Origin: Plasmodium coatneyi | Lineage: Eukaryota; Apicomplexa; Aconoidasida; Haemosporida; Plasmodiidae | Direction: 5' to 3' | Length of the DNA: 64,000 nt | Assembly: GCF_001680005.1 (NCBI RefSeq) | Contig: NC_033567.1 | Span: forward strand, 2,852,001 to 2,916,000 | Part shown: piece by piece, positions 1-9,640 of the stretch | How positions within the stretch are numbered: position 1 is the first letter of the stretch | Layout of the letters: each line of letters starts with the position of its first letter | Made by a program: the position numbers and the translations under genes | The notes under the pieces: model-generated | The model's database searches: none | Seen by the model: only the letters and a program-made list of their open reading frames with translations | What the model was told of the DNA's origin: nothing

Positions 1-3000
1 TTTGAAGCGTTTCTACCCTCTGCAGAGGTACCCTTATGTTCTACACTGTGCAACAGATTCACCTCCATGTTTATAATTTCGTTGTAACCCACCGATTCGT
101 ATAGTTCGCCTTCTTTTACGCTTACCCCTTCGTGAAGGGTGCCTCCTGGCGGAATGACCTTTTGTGTGCACTCCACTTGGATGCCCTCCGACTGGGGGTC
201 CCCGCACTCAGATAGTTTCTCACTTTCTTGGTTCTTCTTAACCGCCTCTTCCGCTTCCTTCACCCCTTTGTCTTCTTCCCTCCCCGATGGGTGTGCTAAC
301 GTGGGGGGGGCATATTCCAACGGATGCTCATTTCTGTGTGTAATTTTGTCCCCATTTGGTATAATGAGATCTGTGTGCTCTTTTCTTTTTTTCAAGTTGT
401 CTAGATAGGCGCCGCCGTCCTTTGGGGGCTCGTCATCCCCGAATAGTGTCTCCCGCATCCGGTTCAGCACGTCCTTATTAATGTTCACTTCCTTCCCGGA
501 GGCGTAGGCGAAAGAGCTGAGCTGTTTCTCCCTCGCTCCCCCAACGCCATTGTTACCTCTGTTACTGCTACTATTATTAGCCTTTTCGCTGACGATGCTG
601 TCATCCCCGAATAGCGTCTCCCGCATCCGGTTCAGAACGTCCTTGTTAATGTTCACTTCCTTCCCAGAGGCGTACGTGAACGATTTGTGTTCCTTGCCAC
701 TACTTGGGGGGGCTCTTTCACGGGACAAATGCACGCTCCTAAATGGGTTATTATAACTGCTACTAGGCCTGACTTCGGTGCTTCCCTCGGTTGGTATTGC
801 CTCCCTGGTAATGCCCCTTTCTCCCTCATCGTCATCGTCGAACAGTTTTTTCCTCATTTCGTTTAGGACGTCTTTATTTATGTTCACTTCCTTCCCAGAA
901 GCATACGTGAATGAAGAGTAACTTTTGGGTCTCTCGCTCACGGAGCTGTTATTTCCCTGAGGGGGATCTTCCAACGGATCGGGGGGTTCACTTTGCTTAA
1001 CCTTCTTCCTCGCATTGTAGCTGGGTGTAAATTGGTTTCCCTGGCTTTGTCGCAGTTGGTCGCTTTGCTCACTTTGCCCACCTTCATGACGGTCTGCCTT
1101 TTCCAAGCACTTCCTCTCAGCGTTGCCGACCACTTGCTCTCCCCAACCTTCACGTTGCTGTTGCCGCTCCCGCATCCGCTGGAACCTCTCCTCCCCACTG
1201 CAGATATCCAAAAACTCATCAACCTGCGCACTTTTCGCGCTAACAATTTTGTCGTATATGTCTAAAAATTCATCCTCCTGGGGACCAGCTCCATTGCTTT
1301 GTGATTTCTCACGAATGTGCACAAATTCATCTTCGACGTGCAAGATTGAATTTTCCTCCTGGTGACTGATGTCCAGAAATTCATCATTCATGTTGTTAGT
1401 TTCCTTCCTCCCTGTGCCATTAATGGTATCATAAATTTCCACAAATTCGTCCTGAGTTGTTTCCTCATTTGGAATGGTGTAATTGTTTCTGTCATAAATT
1501 TCGAGGAAGTCATATAATTCGCGTTCTCTCTGTTCACTTCCAACTTGGCTCTGATCACAAAAGTGTAAAAATTCATTCAAGTCATTTCGCTGCCCCTGTC
1601 CTGAGATCGTAGTGGCGGTGGTAAACATCCTACTTCCATATGGCCCAAAGTTAATGCTTTTGCACGAAAAATTATCGTGCTTGTTATCCTCCAAGGAATA
1701 TTGCGCCACATTAAACGTCAATATGTTGTTATTGTGACCATTTAATTTTTCCGAATGATTGTAATTTCCATGACTAAAATTATTTTTTAAAAATTCATTT
1801 TTTCGCAAAAGCGTGGTGGGGTTATATTTCATATGTTCCTTTGTCTCGATTTCCATATCAATACTTTTTCGAAATAGAAAATTTGTTCCCCTCACAGAAT
1901 TGTCATGAACTAATTGTGCAATATTATCTTTACTTAAATGACCGTCTTTTTTGAGATCTCCAAAGATTGCATTTATTTGTTTATTGATGTAGGCATCCGT
2001 GAAAACGCGATTTGATGGTGACACTTGGTCGTATGTCGTTTCTTTTTTTAGCATGTCAATTTTTGCGTTGTTTTTTTTTTCCTCATAAATATATTTTTTT
2101 TTATTTTCAACGTATGTATCTTCCTCGTGTGTGTAATTGTTCTTATTGTACGTCTTGTCATTCTTGCAAAATGGACTTTTTGACCAGTGGTCATTGTGCA
2201 AGTCTTTTCCGTAGCAGCTATGTGGACTTTGCTGATTTGCACTTTGGTTAAAAAAGTTATCAAAATTATGACTGTTCAGGTAAAAATTGTCTTCCTTCCA
2301 TCCCTTTTGCTCGACGTGAAAATATTCCTCGCCCCTTCCAGGTAACACTTTTTTGCAATTATTTTCAATTCCATCGTTTGTGCGATGTCCCTTTGGGTAC
2401 TCCTCGCTGTGTATGCTGCGGGTTTTGCTTTCCATGTAGTTGTTCCCGATGTTTCCACTTCCTTTCGGGTTATTCGTGGGACAGTCACCTCCTGACTCCT
2501 TTGTGCAACTTTTGTGAAAGCTATCGCCTGACTTGATCAAGCCATTTGTGTAGAAACTTTCGCCTGACCCGTTCAGGCAATTTTGACTATCATCAAATTT
2601 GCACACACGGTCATAACTTAATTTATCATCTTCAAAGATGTCGAACGGCCAATTGTACATTAAATTATCGTCAACCCCCTCTGTGGTGGTGCTCTTCTCC
2701 GTTATTTTGATGCCCTGCGTAGGCCCATTCTCCGCTTTTCTTCCACCATTTAGCTTATAAGACCCATTTTCGCTACATGGCCAATTTTTTTTTTTTTTTT
2801 CTTCCCCAGGAATATGGTCATGGTGAGTTCCGGACAAGTTGACCTTTTTTATTAGCTGTTCATCAAAGTACGGCATTTTTCCCCCTCCATTTGTATCTCT
2901 GTGCATGCTATTTTTTTGAAATTCCCCTTTTTCTATTTTTTCCCATGTGTCATTTCCTTCGGGGTGATTACCAGTTGGGCAACTTACCACCTCGCACCAC

Positions 3001-4175
3001 TTCCGTGGGGAAAATATTTCCCCCTGCTCGTGTGCTCTCCTGTGATTATCCCAGTTGTCCCTCCTTGTGAAGTTGCACTTTGTGGCAGCACTATTTGCCG
3101 AGTCTCCCTGTGTAGATTTCCTTTTCCCGAAGGAGCTGGACCTCTTCCCGGTGTCCGAAAAATTATATGCACAGTCAACCCCCCCTATGTTGGAATGCTC
3201 TCCCAAACCATCCGCTTCGCAACGGAAGTTTTCACAACTAACATACTCTCCTCCCATGAAAGCGTCGATGGCGCTGTTATAACTTAACTTTCTCTTCCCA
3301 TTTTGCAATTCCGGAACTACACAGTCACTTCTGTCTTGGCAATAGTTCCCAGGAGGAATGTTAACAATTTGTGTATTCTTCCCCCCCTCGTGTGGTCCAT
3401 CCCCATGTAGACTTTGCAATTTTACTTCACTTGTGCCTTTCTTTTTCAAAACGGCAATTCTGCTGCCATCGTGGTTGTTGCTAAACTGATGGTGTTTTCC
3501 CGTCAGCTTTGAGCTCTTCCCGTTCGAGTCATCGTAAAAATTGTGCTGATTAGTGGAGTACTCTTTTTCCAAGTACTGCTTGTTGTGATTATTCCTTGGG
3601 GGGCTAAATTCTTCTGACATTCTTATGTTAGTTGGAGCATTTTGCTGAGAAGAGGCGAATTCGTGTCTACTGCTTGGGTTGGCATGGCCGCACATGCTGG
3701 TGTCATTCCGTGGGGTGCAGTTGTTACTGCAGTTAATACCACTTATGTTGCAACTGGACGTGGTAAAATACCTCTGAGCCGCATCACTAATGCAACCCGT
3801 TCCGCCCCAGTCGTAAACATTTGCACCACCACTGTCGAACCAACTCTCCCACACAAGCAACCCAATGTCTCTGTATAACTCGTTCCGATTGTTAAAGTGG
3901 AAGCTGTTCTTCACTTTTCCGATGTCTTGCACATCTCTTACCTCATTCTGAAATATGCCCAAGTTTATTACCTTATTGTTAGACGCATTTATAACCCTAT
4001 CTATGCTACATAAATTGTCACCAGCGTTGTAAAAAATGTTTATGTTATTGTGGATGTGCACACAGACATGGTTATTCTTTCCATGTCCAGCACCATAATT
4101 TTCGTATGCACTCCACTCATCTTTTACGTTATTGTCTTTCCGCGGCACACTTCCATTAAATTTGGTGCTGTTCAT
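1..4175 (-). CDS. BRCA2: BRCA2-like DNA repair protein, N-terminal ~1,391 residues (3' end beyond window)
   Basis: BRCA2 loads RAD51 recombinase onto single-stranded DNA during homologous recombination in the nucleus. One minus-strand frame stays open from the ATG at 4175 to the window edge. The first ~850 residues are Asn/Lys/Ser-rich low complexity. Residues ~862-995 hold seven spaced DEF-type acidic motifs. Three BRC repeats follow at residues ~1084-1114, ~1163-1191 and ~1219-1248. Each has the RAD51-binding FxxA motif (FTYA, FTYA, FAYA), then ASGKEVNINKDVLN and a second LFxxD motif (LFDDDD, LFGDD, LFGDD). The helical/OB-fold DNA-binding domain expected in the C-terminal half would lie outside the window. 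The start was chosen as the first ATG of the frame. An out-of-frame eight-codon uORF overlaps it. I infer the identity from the BRC repeats; confidence in those is high. Confidence 0.88.
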   Translation of the reverse strand, partial: MNSTKFNGSVPRKDNNVKDEWSAYENYGAGHGKNNHVCVHIHNNINIFYNAGDNLCSIDRVINASNNKVINLGIFQNEVRDVQDIGKVKNSFHFNNRNELYRDIGLLVWESWFDSGGANVYDWGGTGCISDAAQRYFTTSSCNISGINCSNNCTPRNDTSMCGHANPSSRHEFASSQQNAPTNIRMSEEFSPPRNNHNKQYLEKEYSTNQHNFYDDSNGKSSKLTGKHHQFSNNHDGSRIAVLKKKGTSEVKLQSLHGDGPHEGGKNTQIVNIPPGNYCQDRSDCVVPELQNGKRKLSYNSAIDAFMGGEYVSCENFRCEADGLGEHSNIGGVDCAYNFSDTGKRSSSFGKRKSTQGDSANSAATKCNFTRRDNWDNHRRAHEQGEIFSPRKWCEVVSCPTGNHPEGNDTWEKIEKGEFQKNSMHRDTNGGGKMPYFDEQLIKKVNLSGTHHDHIPGEEKKKKNWPCSENGSYKLNGGRKAENGPTQGIKITEKSTTTEGVDDNLMYNWPFDIFEDDKLSYDRVCKFDDSQNCLNGSGESFYTNGLIKSGDSFHKSCTKESGGDCPTNNPKGSGNIGNNYMESKTRSIHSEEYPKGHRTNDGIENNCKKVLPGRGEEYFHVEQKGWKEDNFYLNSHNFDNFFNQSANQQSPHSCYGKDLHNDHWSKSPFCKNDKTYNKNNYTHEEDTYVENKKKYIYEEKKNNAKIDMLKKETTYDQVSPSNRVFTDAYINKQINAIFGDLKKDGHLSKDNIAQLVHDNSVRGTNFLFRKSIDMEIETKEHMKYNPTTLLRKNEFLKNNFSHGNYNHSEKLNGHNNNILTFNVAQYSLEDNKHDNFSCKSINFGPYGSRMFTTATTISGQGQRNDLNEFLHFCDQSQVGSEQRERELYDFLEIYDRNNYTIPNEETTQDEFVEIYDTINGTGRKETNNMNDEFLDISHQEENSILHVEDEFVHIREKSQSNGAGPQEDEFLDIYDKIVSAKSAQVDEFLDICSGEERFQRMRERQQQREGWGEQVVGNAERKCLEKADRHEGGQSEQSDQLRQSQGNQFTPSYNARKKVKQSEPPDPLEDPPQGNNSSVSERPKSYSSFTYASGKEVNINKDVLNEMRKKLFDDDDEGERGITREAIPTEGSTEVRPSSSYNNPFRSVHLSRERAPPSSGKEHKSFTYASGKEVNINKDVLNRMRETLFGDDSIVSEKANNSSSNRGNNGVGGAREKQLSSFAYASGKEVNINKDVLNRMRETLFGDDEPPKDGGAYLDNLKKRKEHTDLIIPNGDKITHRNEHPLEYAPPTLAHPSGREEDKGVKEAEEAVKKNQESEKLSECGDPQSEGIQVECTQKVIPPGGTLHEGVSVKEGELYESVGYNEIINMEVNLLHSVEHKGTSAEGRNAS
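433..522 (-). repeat. BRC repeat 3 of BRCA2-like protein
   Basis: Encodes FAYASGKEVNINKDVLNRMR followed by ETLFGDDE. At DNA level it is about 92% identical to the copy 168 bp to the right, which suggests a fairly recent in-gene duplication. FAYA fits the FxxA RAD51-binding tetramer and LFGD the second LFDE-type tetramer. Confidence 0.9.
601..690 (-). repeat. BRC repeat 2 of BRCA2-like protein
   Basis: Encodes FTYASGKEVNINKDVLNRMR followed by ETLFGDDS. It is nearly identical to repeat 3 and separated from it by a Ser/Asn-rich linker. Confidence 0.9.
832..922 (-). repeat. BRC repeat 1 of BRCA2-like protein
   Basis: Encodes FTYASGKEVNINKDVLNEMR followed by KKLFDDDDE. It is the most diverged of the three at DNA level, but keeps the FxxA and LFDE-type motifs and is closest to the canonical acidic LFDE ending. 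Confidence 0.9.
1190..1590 (-). repeat. Seven-copy DEF[LV]xI acidic motif array in BRCA2-like protein
   Basis: Seven degenerate motifs recur every 18-22 residues: NEFLHF, YDFLEI, DEFVEI, DEFLDI, DEFVHI, DEFLDI and DEFLDI, most followed by an acidic or tyrosine residue. The linkers are unrelated polar sequence, so only the six-residue core is kept. The array ends about 90 residues before BRC repeat 1. I know of no named domain with this pattern. Confidence 0.8.
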
Positions 4176-4195
4176 TTTGGCGAATTTGTGGCCAT
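4172..4195 (-). promoter_or_regulatory. Mini-uORF overlapping the BRCA2-like start codon
   Basis: An ATG at 4195 opens a seven-residue frame (MATNSPK) whose TGA overlaps the main ATG by three bases in an ATGA arrangement. A scanning ribosome would meet it first. Its effect on translation is inferred, and the true transcript start is unknown. Confidence 0.4.
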
Positions 4196-5830
4196 TTTTT
4201 TTAAAAGGTGGAAAAAAAAAAAATTAAAAAAAAAAAAAATCGCACTGTTAATCGCGGTTACGTACTGCTAGCAACAATTGAGAGAGTAGCAGTAATGCCA
4301 ATCCGAAAATTGACAATAAAGTGAATCCCTCTTCTCCTCAATTTCTCGTGCCGACCAAAGTTTACAATTTTCCCCAAAAAGGTTTACACACCACAGGACG
4401 AGTGGTGAATATGCACACTTCACTTGTCTTTGTTTTTCAGTGATGTCATTTAAGTTGCAAAAAAAAAGTTTTCACCTCTCACCAACTTGTTCAGTACTAT
4501 TAATTTCGACAAAGCGCTTCGCATTTCCTTCCCCTCTGCCATGGTATGATAAAACGTACTTGTTTCCATTTAAAATGTTCTGTTCATTTGCAGTTGTACA
4601 CAAAATTGGACTTGTCCCTCCACCTCCCCGGGTGAATATGCTAACGGGGGGAAAGAAAATAATGGGGAACATGAAAAATTGGAGAAGAAGAAAAAATCGA
4701 ACCTGCTGCAATGTTCGGGTAAGTATTCCCCTTTCCCATCAAAATGAACTGGGCGAAAATGTTTCGCCCATTTGAGAATACCCCGTCATTGTCAAACAGC
4801 CAACCCAGTGTGTGTTCACCTTTGAGAAACAAAAAAAAAAAAAAAAAAGCGAAGGAACAGATTAAAAAAGGTGCTGAAGAATTTTGTGTGCGTGTGTACT
4901 TTCCACGGAAGGGCAATTTTCTCATGCTCTGCCGTTCTGTCGTTCTGCTGCTCTGCATCCCTTCTTCTTCCCCTCGCGCATAACTCTCCAAACGTGAAAA
5001 GGAGAAAATAAATCATTAACACGCTTTACGCGAATGGTAGCATACCCGTTGATGGCATATATCCTGTACCGTCAAGCTTTCGGCCCCAATTTTGATTTTC
5101 CTTTTGCGAGAAAAAGAGATGAACATGTGATGTGTGTGTATAAAATGCATATGTGCGTGACAGTTTATTAAGGGAATTTTCCGCACAAAAAAAGACACAC
5201 ACTGGGGAGGAATTTTCATCAGGAGGTTCAAAATATACCTCCTTATAACATTCTCACATGAACGTTAGAAAAGTTCTAATTTTTTTTTTTTTCTCCCCTC
5301 TTGGAGCGTACATTTCGTGGTAGACATGAAGCGCGAATAGGTACAAGCATAACAAAGGTGAATATATTGGAATTGTTCACATGCGGGCATTTTTTTTAAA
5401 AAGGAAAAATCCCACCTGGTCATTCATTACTTCTCTTCCCTTCTGCACAAAAAAATGAGTAGCACGCACGGTGATGCTTACACTTCTGGACGAAGATTCC
5501 CACGTTTTTGCCCTTAACCTATGAAGCGTTTGTCGCGTTGGAGACCTGCCACACGTGTACCCCCCTCCCCCGCAGTAACATCAATGGGGCTACCTCTCAA
5601 ATATGTGACGGTAATGATGAAGTATTAATCCGTTAACATACACAATGTTTGAAAAAAAAATTGTTAAAAAAAATTCTCTTTTTTTTAGCCTAGCTGTTAC
5701 TAGTTCCAAATGGTTAAAAAAAATAGTGATCACAACGTGGTGGAAGAAAGTCGCAAAATTAAAACAATTTTTGCCACTTACTATGAAGATAAAGAATGCT
5801 ACACATGGGGGGAAAAAATAGGGGCCAAAA
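4176..5830. other. Intergenic: 5' region of BRCA2-like gene and 3' region of PSMB7
   Basis: About 1.65 kb between two minus-strand genes. It contains several poly-A/T tracts (around 4209-4240, 4829-4848 and 5280-5293). Short open frames on both strands overlap each other and have no recognisable content. I see no RNA gene or convincing exon. Confidence 0.7.
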
Positions 5831-6643
5831 TCATGCATCCTCCACAGTGATGTATTTTTTTATATTTTCAATTTTTTGGCACAACACAGGGGTGGTTCCC
5901 TTCGGAAAAACGGTCGGTTGCGCCAGGTGATATAATCGAACGTTCGGCTGCTTATACGGTCTTATGTGATGCGAACCATCCTTCGTTATAACGCAAATGT
6001 CCACATTTCCACCTGAACCCAGATCGTTAAAAATACCTGCACATATAGCTTCGCACACGAGTTCTTTCCCTTCTTCTATAGTCATATTATCCCTGTACTT
6101 AGCCTCCAATACGGCCATAGCACTAAGGGATCCAGACCCTAAAGCCGTGAAGGGTAACAAACAGGAAGAGCCATGTGGGTGAATACCATACAACTGAGGG
6201 CCGGTAACATCTACCCCTCCTAACACAATTGCACACACTTTATATCCTTGGTACTTAAACAGTTCTTGTGTCAATCTTGAAACGCACATGGCTACTCGGG
6301 GTTGTGTGTTCGTATTTAAACGGTGCAATTCGACATTGTGCTGCAACCATAAGGTAGTATGCTCCAAGTCTCCAGCGACCCCTGCACCTGCACAGTATAT
6401 ATTTTTACTTATATAGTGTAATTTGCTACAATTTTTATCTGCTACTATTGGACCTTCCGTAGCTCTGGTATCAGCTCCCAAAATAACCGCATTCTGGCAT
6501 ACCAAGCCACATATGGTTGTTCCCGTTTTTCGAAAATTGGGGAAGGTTATTCCTTTTTCCTTCAAAATTTCATTTCTCTTGATATTTTCAAAATTAAATC
6601 CTCCACTTTCTTCTTTCAGCGCATTAATATATTCGAGTTTCAT
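5831..6643 (-). CDS. PSMB7: 20S proteasome subunit beta type-7 (beta-2, trypsin-like)
   Basis: This is the catalytic beta-2 subunit of the 20S proteasome core, a threonine protease cleaving after basic residues. The start is the only ATG near the N-terminus (6643); the upstream in-frame extension has no ATG. It gives 270 residues, normal for the family. A 41-residue propeptide containing the beta-2-typical GGFNFEN stretch ends at RKTG/TTICG, so Thr42 becomes the catalytic Thr1. The Asp17 motif is in LGADTRATEG and Lys33 in KNCSKLHYIS. The conserved GSGSLSAMAV and IFNDLGSGGNVD segments are present, and a C-terminal arm ends ITVEDA. No intron is needed and all catalytic residues are intact. The gene lies upstream of the BRCA2-like gene on the same strand, with about 1.65 kb between them. 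Confidence 0.96.
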   Translation of the reverse strand: MKLEYINALKEESGGFNFENIKRNEILKEKGITFPNFRKTGTTICGLVCQNAVILGADTRATEGPIVADKNCSKLHYISKNIYCAGAGVAGDLEHTTLWLQHNVELHRLNTNTQPRVAMCVSRLTQELFKYQGYKVCAIVLGGVDVTGPQLYGIHPHGSSCLLPFTALGSGSLSAMAVLEAKYRDNMTIEEGKELVCEAICAGIFNDLGSGGNVDICVITKDGSHHIRPYKQPNVRLYHLAQPTVFPKGTTPVLCQKIENIKKYITVEDA

Positions 6644-9630
6644 CTTTGTGCTGAATGTAACGTTAACGTATGCTATGTTGTGTGAGGGGGGTTGGCGCTC
6701 GTTTTTTAAGCAGTAGTTCTTCGCTGTGTACACTTGGTTATTTGGAGAAAGGGTTGCCCGAGTTGAGACGAAATGGAGGAATGGTTATCCGTTTGGTATA
6801 TGGGGGGAGGTACCAACCACGGGTTACCTGCTTGTATTGTGCCTTTAATTGCAAATTTCCCCTTCCTAATTATTCACATGCCATAATTTCGTACTTTACC
6901 AGAGCGGAGCTGTACATGTGTTCGCATACCCTGATGTATAAATCCCTCCTAGCAAAAAAAAAAAAGTGTTAAAAATGTTTCCCTCGGCCGCAAATATGCA
7001 CGCTGGTTCGAAATGGTATACTTGCTGCAATTGCGCATTCGGTGAGCAGTGCTACTTGCGGATGCTTTCTTAAGAAAACGCAAGTGAAGTACTTATTCCG
7101 TAAAGTAGCATATATGTGTTAAATGAAAAAAGAGGTGCTTCAAATGGAAGGCGAATACGAAAACCCTTTAAAACCAAGCCAGCTGGTAAAAATGAGCAAC
7201 TTTTTAAGCAGCGTGCCCATTACGAATTTGCTACTCGGTGATTAATTTTTTTTTTTTTTTTTCTCAAACGGAAACGTGGAAAAAGTGTACACTGTGAATA
7301 ATATTACGCGTTACGGTTCCACCTTTTTTTTTTTTTTTCGAAGTGAACACAAATGAGTTACACCCCCAAGTGGTACACTCAAGCATTGGCGGCAAAGTGC
7401 GAACGGCCTCCGCGGACTTGACAGCTTTAGCAAAAGTGAAAAAGGGCTATGCGAACAAACGGATTTGTGTTCAAGTGCGGGTTTATTTACATGGCCAAAG
7501 TTGTTATCACATGTGTATGCACAATTCAGTTTTTTTCGTTCGCGCGGTGCGGGCATTTTTTTTACGCATGAGCGGTGTAAGCAAGTTGGGTTCGCACTTG
7601 AGGAAAAGTCATAAGGGACCAACTGCACCCACGGCGTGGTGCAAGGAAAAACGGAGTGAGATTAAACAAAATGATGTGCATCCTTCGATAGATGAGCACT
7701 GTTGCCCCTTACAAATTGACTGTCGAATTTTTATTGTGCCGGAGCGTGTGGCGAGCTACCTAGCAAAGAAAGAAAAATAGCACATTTTTCGCAAGTACAC
7801 CAGTTCACAATTTGTGCTACGCTCATGTTCACCTGCTCGTAGGAACAAACACACATTTTGCTGCTAAGCGGTCATATTTCACCCCCCCCTTCTGGTGCGC
7901 CATTAAATGGGGTGACGTCATATATAGGTGTATACGCAGCACATACATATTACACATGTGTGTGCGTATGCGTATCTCTACAAAACGTTGACACGTTTGT
8001 CTCCCGAAAGTATTTCCACCCCCTTGTCATCACTTAAATGTGATTCATCTTTCTAAGAAAAATGGTCTATCTGTCGTAGAACGCGAGCTTCTGTAAGTCA
8101 GATTCGTTGCGCAAAAATTATTTCAAACAATTTTTTCCTAACGTAAAAAAAAAGTTATGAACAGCTAGCCGTTTTTGTAAACCTAACGTACAAATTGGTC
8201 ATACAAAAAAAAAAAAAAAAAAAAAAAAGCGCAACTTTTTTATTGCTTGTTCATATTTTTTTACACATTTTTATGGTTCATTTTTGATTTGGCAATATTA
8301 GAAAAAAAAAAAAAAAAAAACATACTAAAAAAAGACAATATCCTTTTTGCAGAAAGAAAAGTGAGAATTTTCATTTCGTTTTTAAAACGGTCATAAAAGA
8401 TGTATATTAAAAGTCACGCAAACAGTGACAGCTTCCTTTTCACTTTTTTTTTTTTATGGAGAAAAAATGCTTCATAATAATTGTAATGTGTATATATATG
8501 TGTATGTAAATGTATGTATAATATGCATACATTTAACACATCCTTTATTTTGAATTGAATATACCCATAGGAGTTCTAAAGAAAAAAAAAACTTCTATTT
8601 ATTAAATGTCTAAATCTTTTTTGTTCTTTTTAATATGATATTATGAGTGATATTTTTTTCTTTTATTAACCCATTCTCCTGTTCGCGATTTATTTTCCTT
8701 CCCGTGTGTAGCAGTACGTACTACCTAAATATATATCCGTAATATGCATATGTATGTGCGTATGTATGTACAGAGCGGAAAAAGGAAATCTCCCCTTTGC
8801 AATTTAAAGGGAAAACTGAAAAATATGCGCAATGCTGGAACGCCCCCTTAGGAAGTGATACCTTGGTGATATAACCATAGCTCATTCATAAATTCTTTAT
8901 TGCGTTATACGCGTGCTTGTGTACCTTTAAGGAAGCCGTTCGAAGTCAGCTCGTGGCGCGCCTTTAAAACAGTACCCCCTTCTCTGGTGCATCCTTTCCA
9001 TCGCACCACACACTTTATGTAATTCTGGAGCATTCCAAAGGATACTCGCGCATGTATATAAATGTACATGTACCTCGTGCGCACGTACGCATGTAAATAT
9101 ATATGTACGTCCAGGCATATTGGCGCTGCACTGGCCCTACTTGTCAGAATTAAAAAAAATACATGCCATACGTTTTCCGCCGAGGATATAGAATTTCCGA
9201 ATAATGAACGCTGCATAGTTTGGAAGCTGCAACCAGTTATTCCGTGCAGTGCCCTCTGTGTCTCCAGTAACGTTTCCCCGTGTTGTGCTTCCCCGGGGAG
9301 TTCAAGCAAGCTGCGAAAAAGGAGCAGAGAAGTGGAGTAACAACGCAACCGAGCGCAAAGCAAACAACAAAGCAGGTAAAGCAGTAACCAGGCAATCAGG
9401 CAACCAGCCATCCACTGAACAACATCGGCAAGCACCAGATTTAAAATAGAGCAAACAAAAATGCTTAACCGCCGAGAATGCATAACGATCAACCTACGCT
9501 CGTGTGCATAGGGCATGGTCGTTTTACGTAGGCATATGAGCGAAGGCGTTTATGCAAATGTACGTGAATAGCTAGCCGTTTGTTATCTCCCCCCCCTTCC
9601 CCCGCTCGGTGCTAATCAAATGGCGGAATC
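6644..9630. other. Divergent intergenic region between PSMB7 and the INCENP-like gene
   Basis: About 3 kb that must hold the promoters of two divergently transcribed genes. It has long poly-A/T tracts (7247-7262, 7325-7338, 8205-8228, 8302-8320) and short TGTATG-type alternations (7950-7980, 8490-8530, 8740-8770). The open frames at 7343-7780 and 8905-9516 look non-coding. No tRNA or other RNA gene was recognised. Confidence 0.7.
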
Positions 9631-9640
9631 ATGCTCGTAA
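9620..9640 (+). promoter_or_regulatory. Mini-uORF overlapping the start of the INCENP-like gene
   Basis: An ATG at 9620 opens a six-residue frame (MAESCS) that ends at TAA 9638-9640, past the main ATG at 9631 in another frame. Initiation there would compete directly with the main start. Regulation is inferred only. Confidence 0.4.

Noticed and set aside
4440..4991. Opposing 111- and 116-codon frames upstream of the BRCA2-like gene
   Set aside because: They overlap on opposite strands, have no motif, and cannot be spliced convincingly to the BRCA2-like start.
7343..7780. 145-codon plus-strand open frame
   Set aside because: Begins with GTG rather than ATG and has no recognisable motif. It lies in a promoter region.
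8905..9516. 203-codon minus-strand open frame between PSMB7 and the IN-box gene
   Set aside because: Leu/Cys/Arg-rich without family resemblance or Plasmodium-type composition. It overlaps plus-strand frames of equal quality in a likely leader region.
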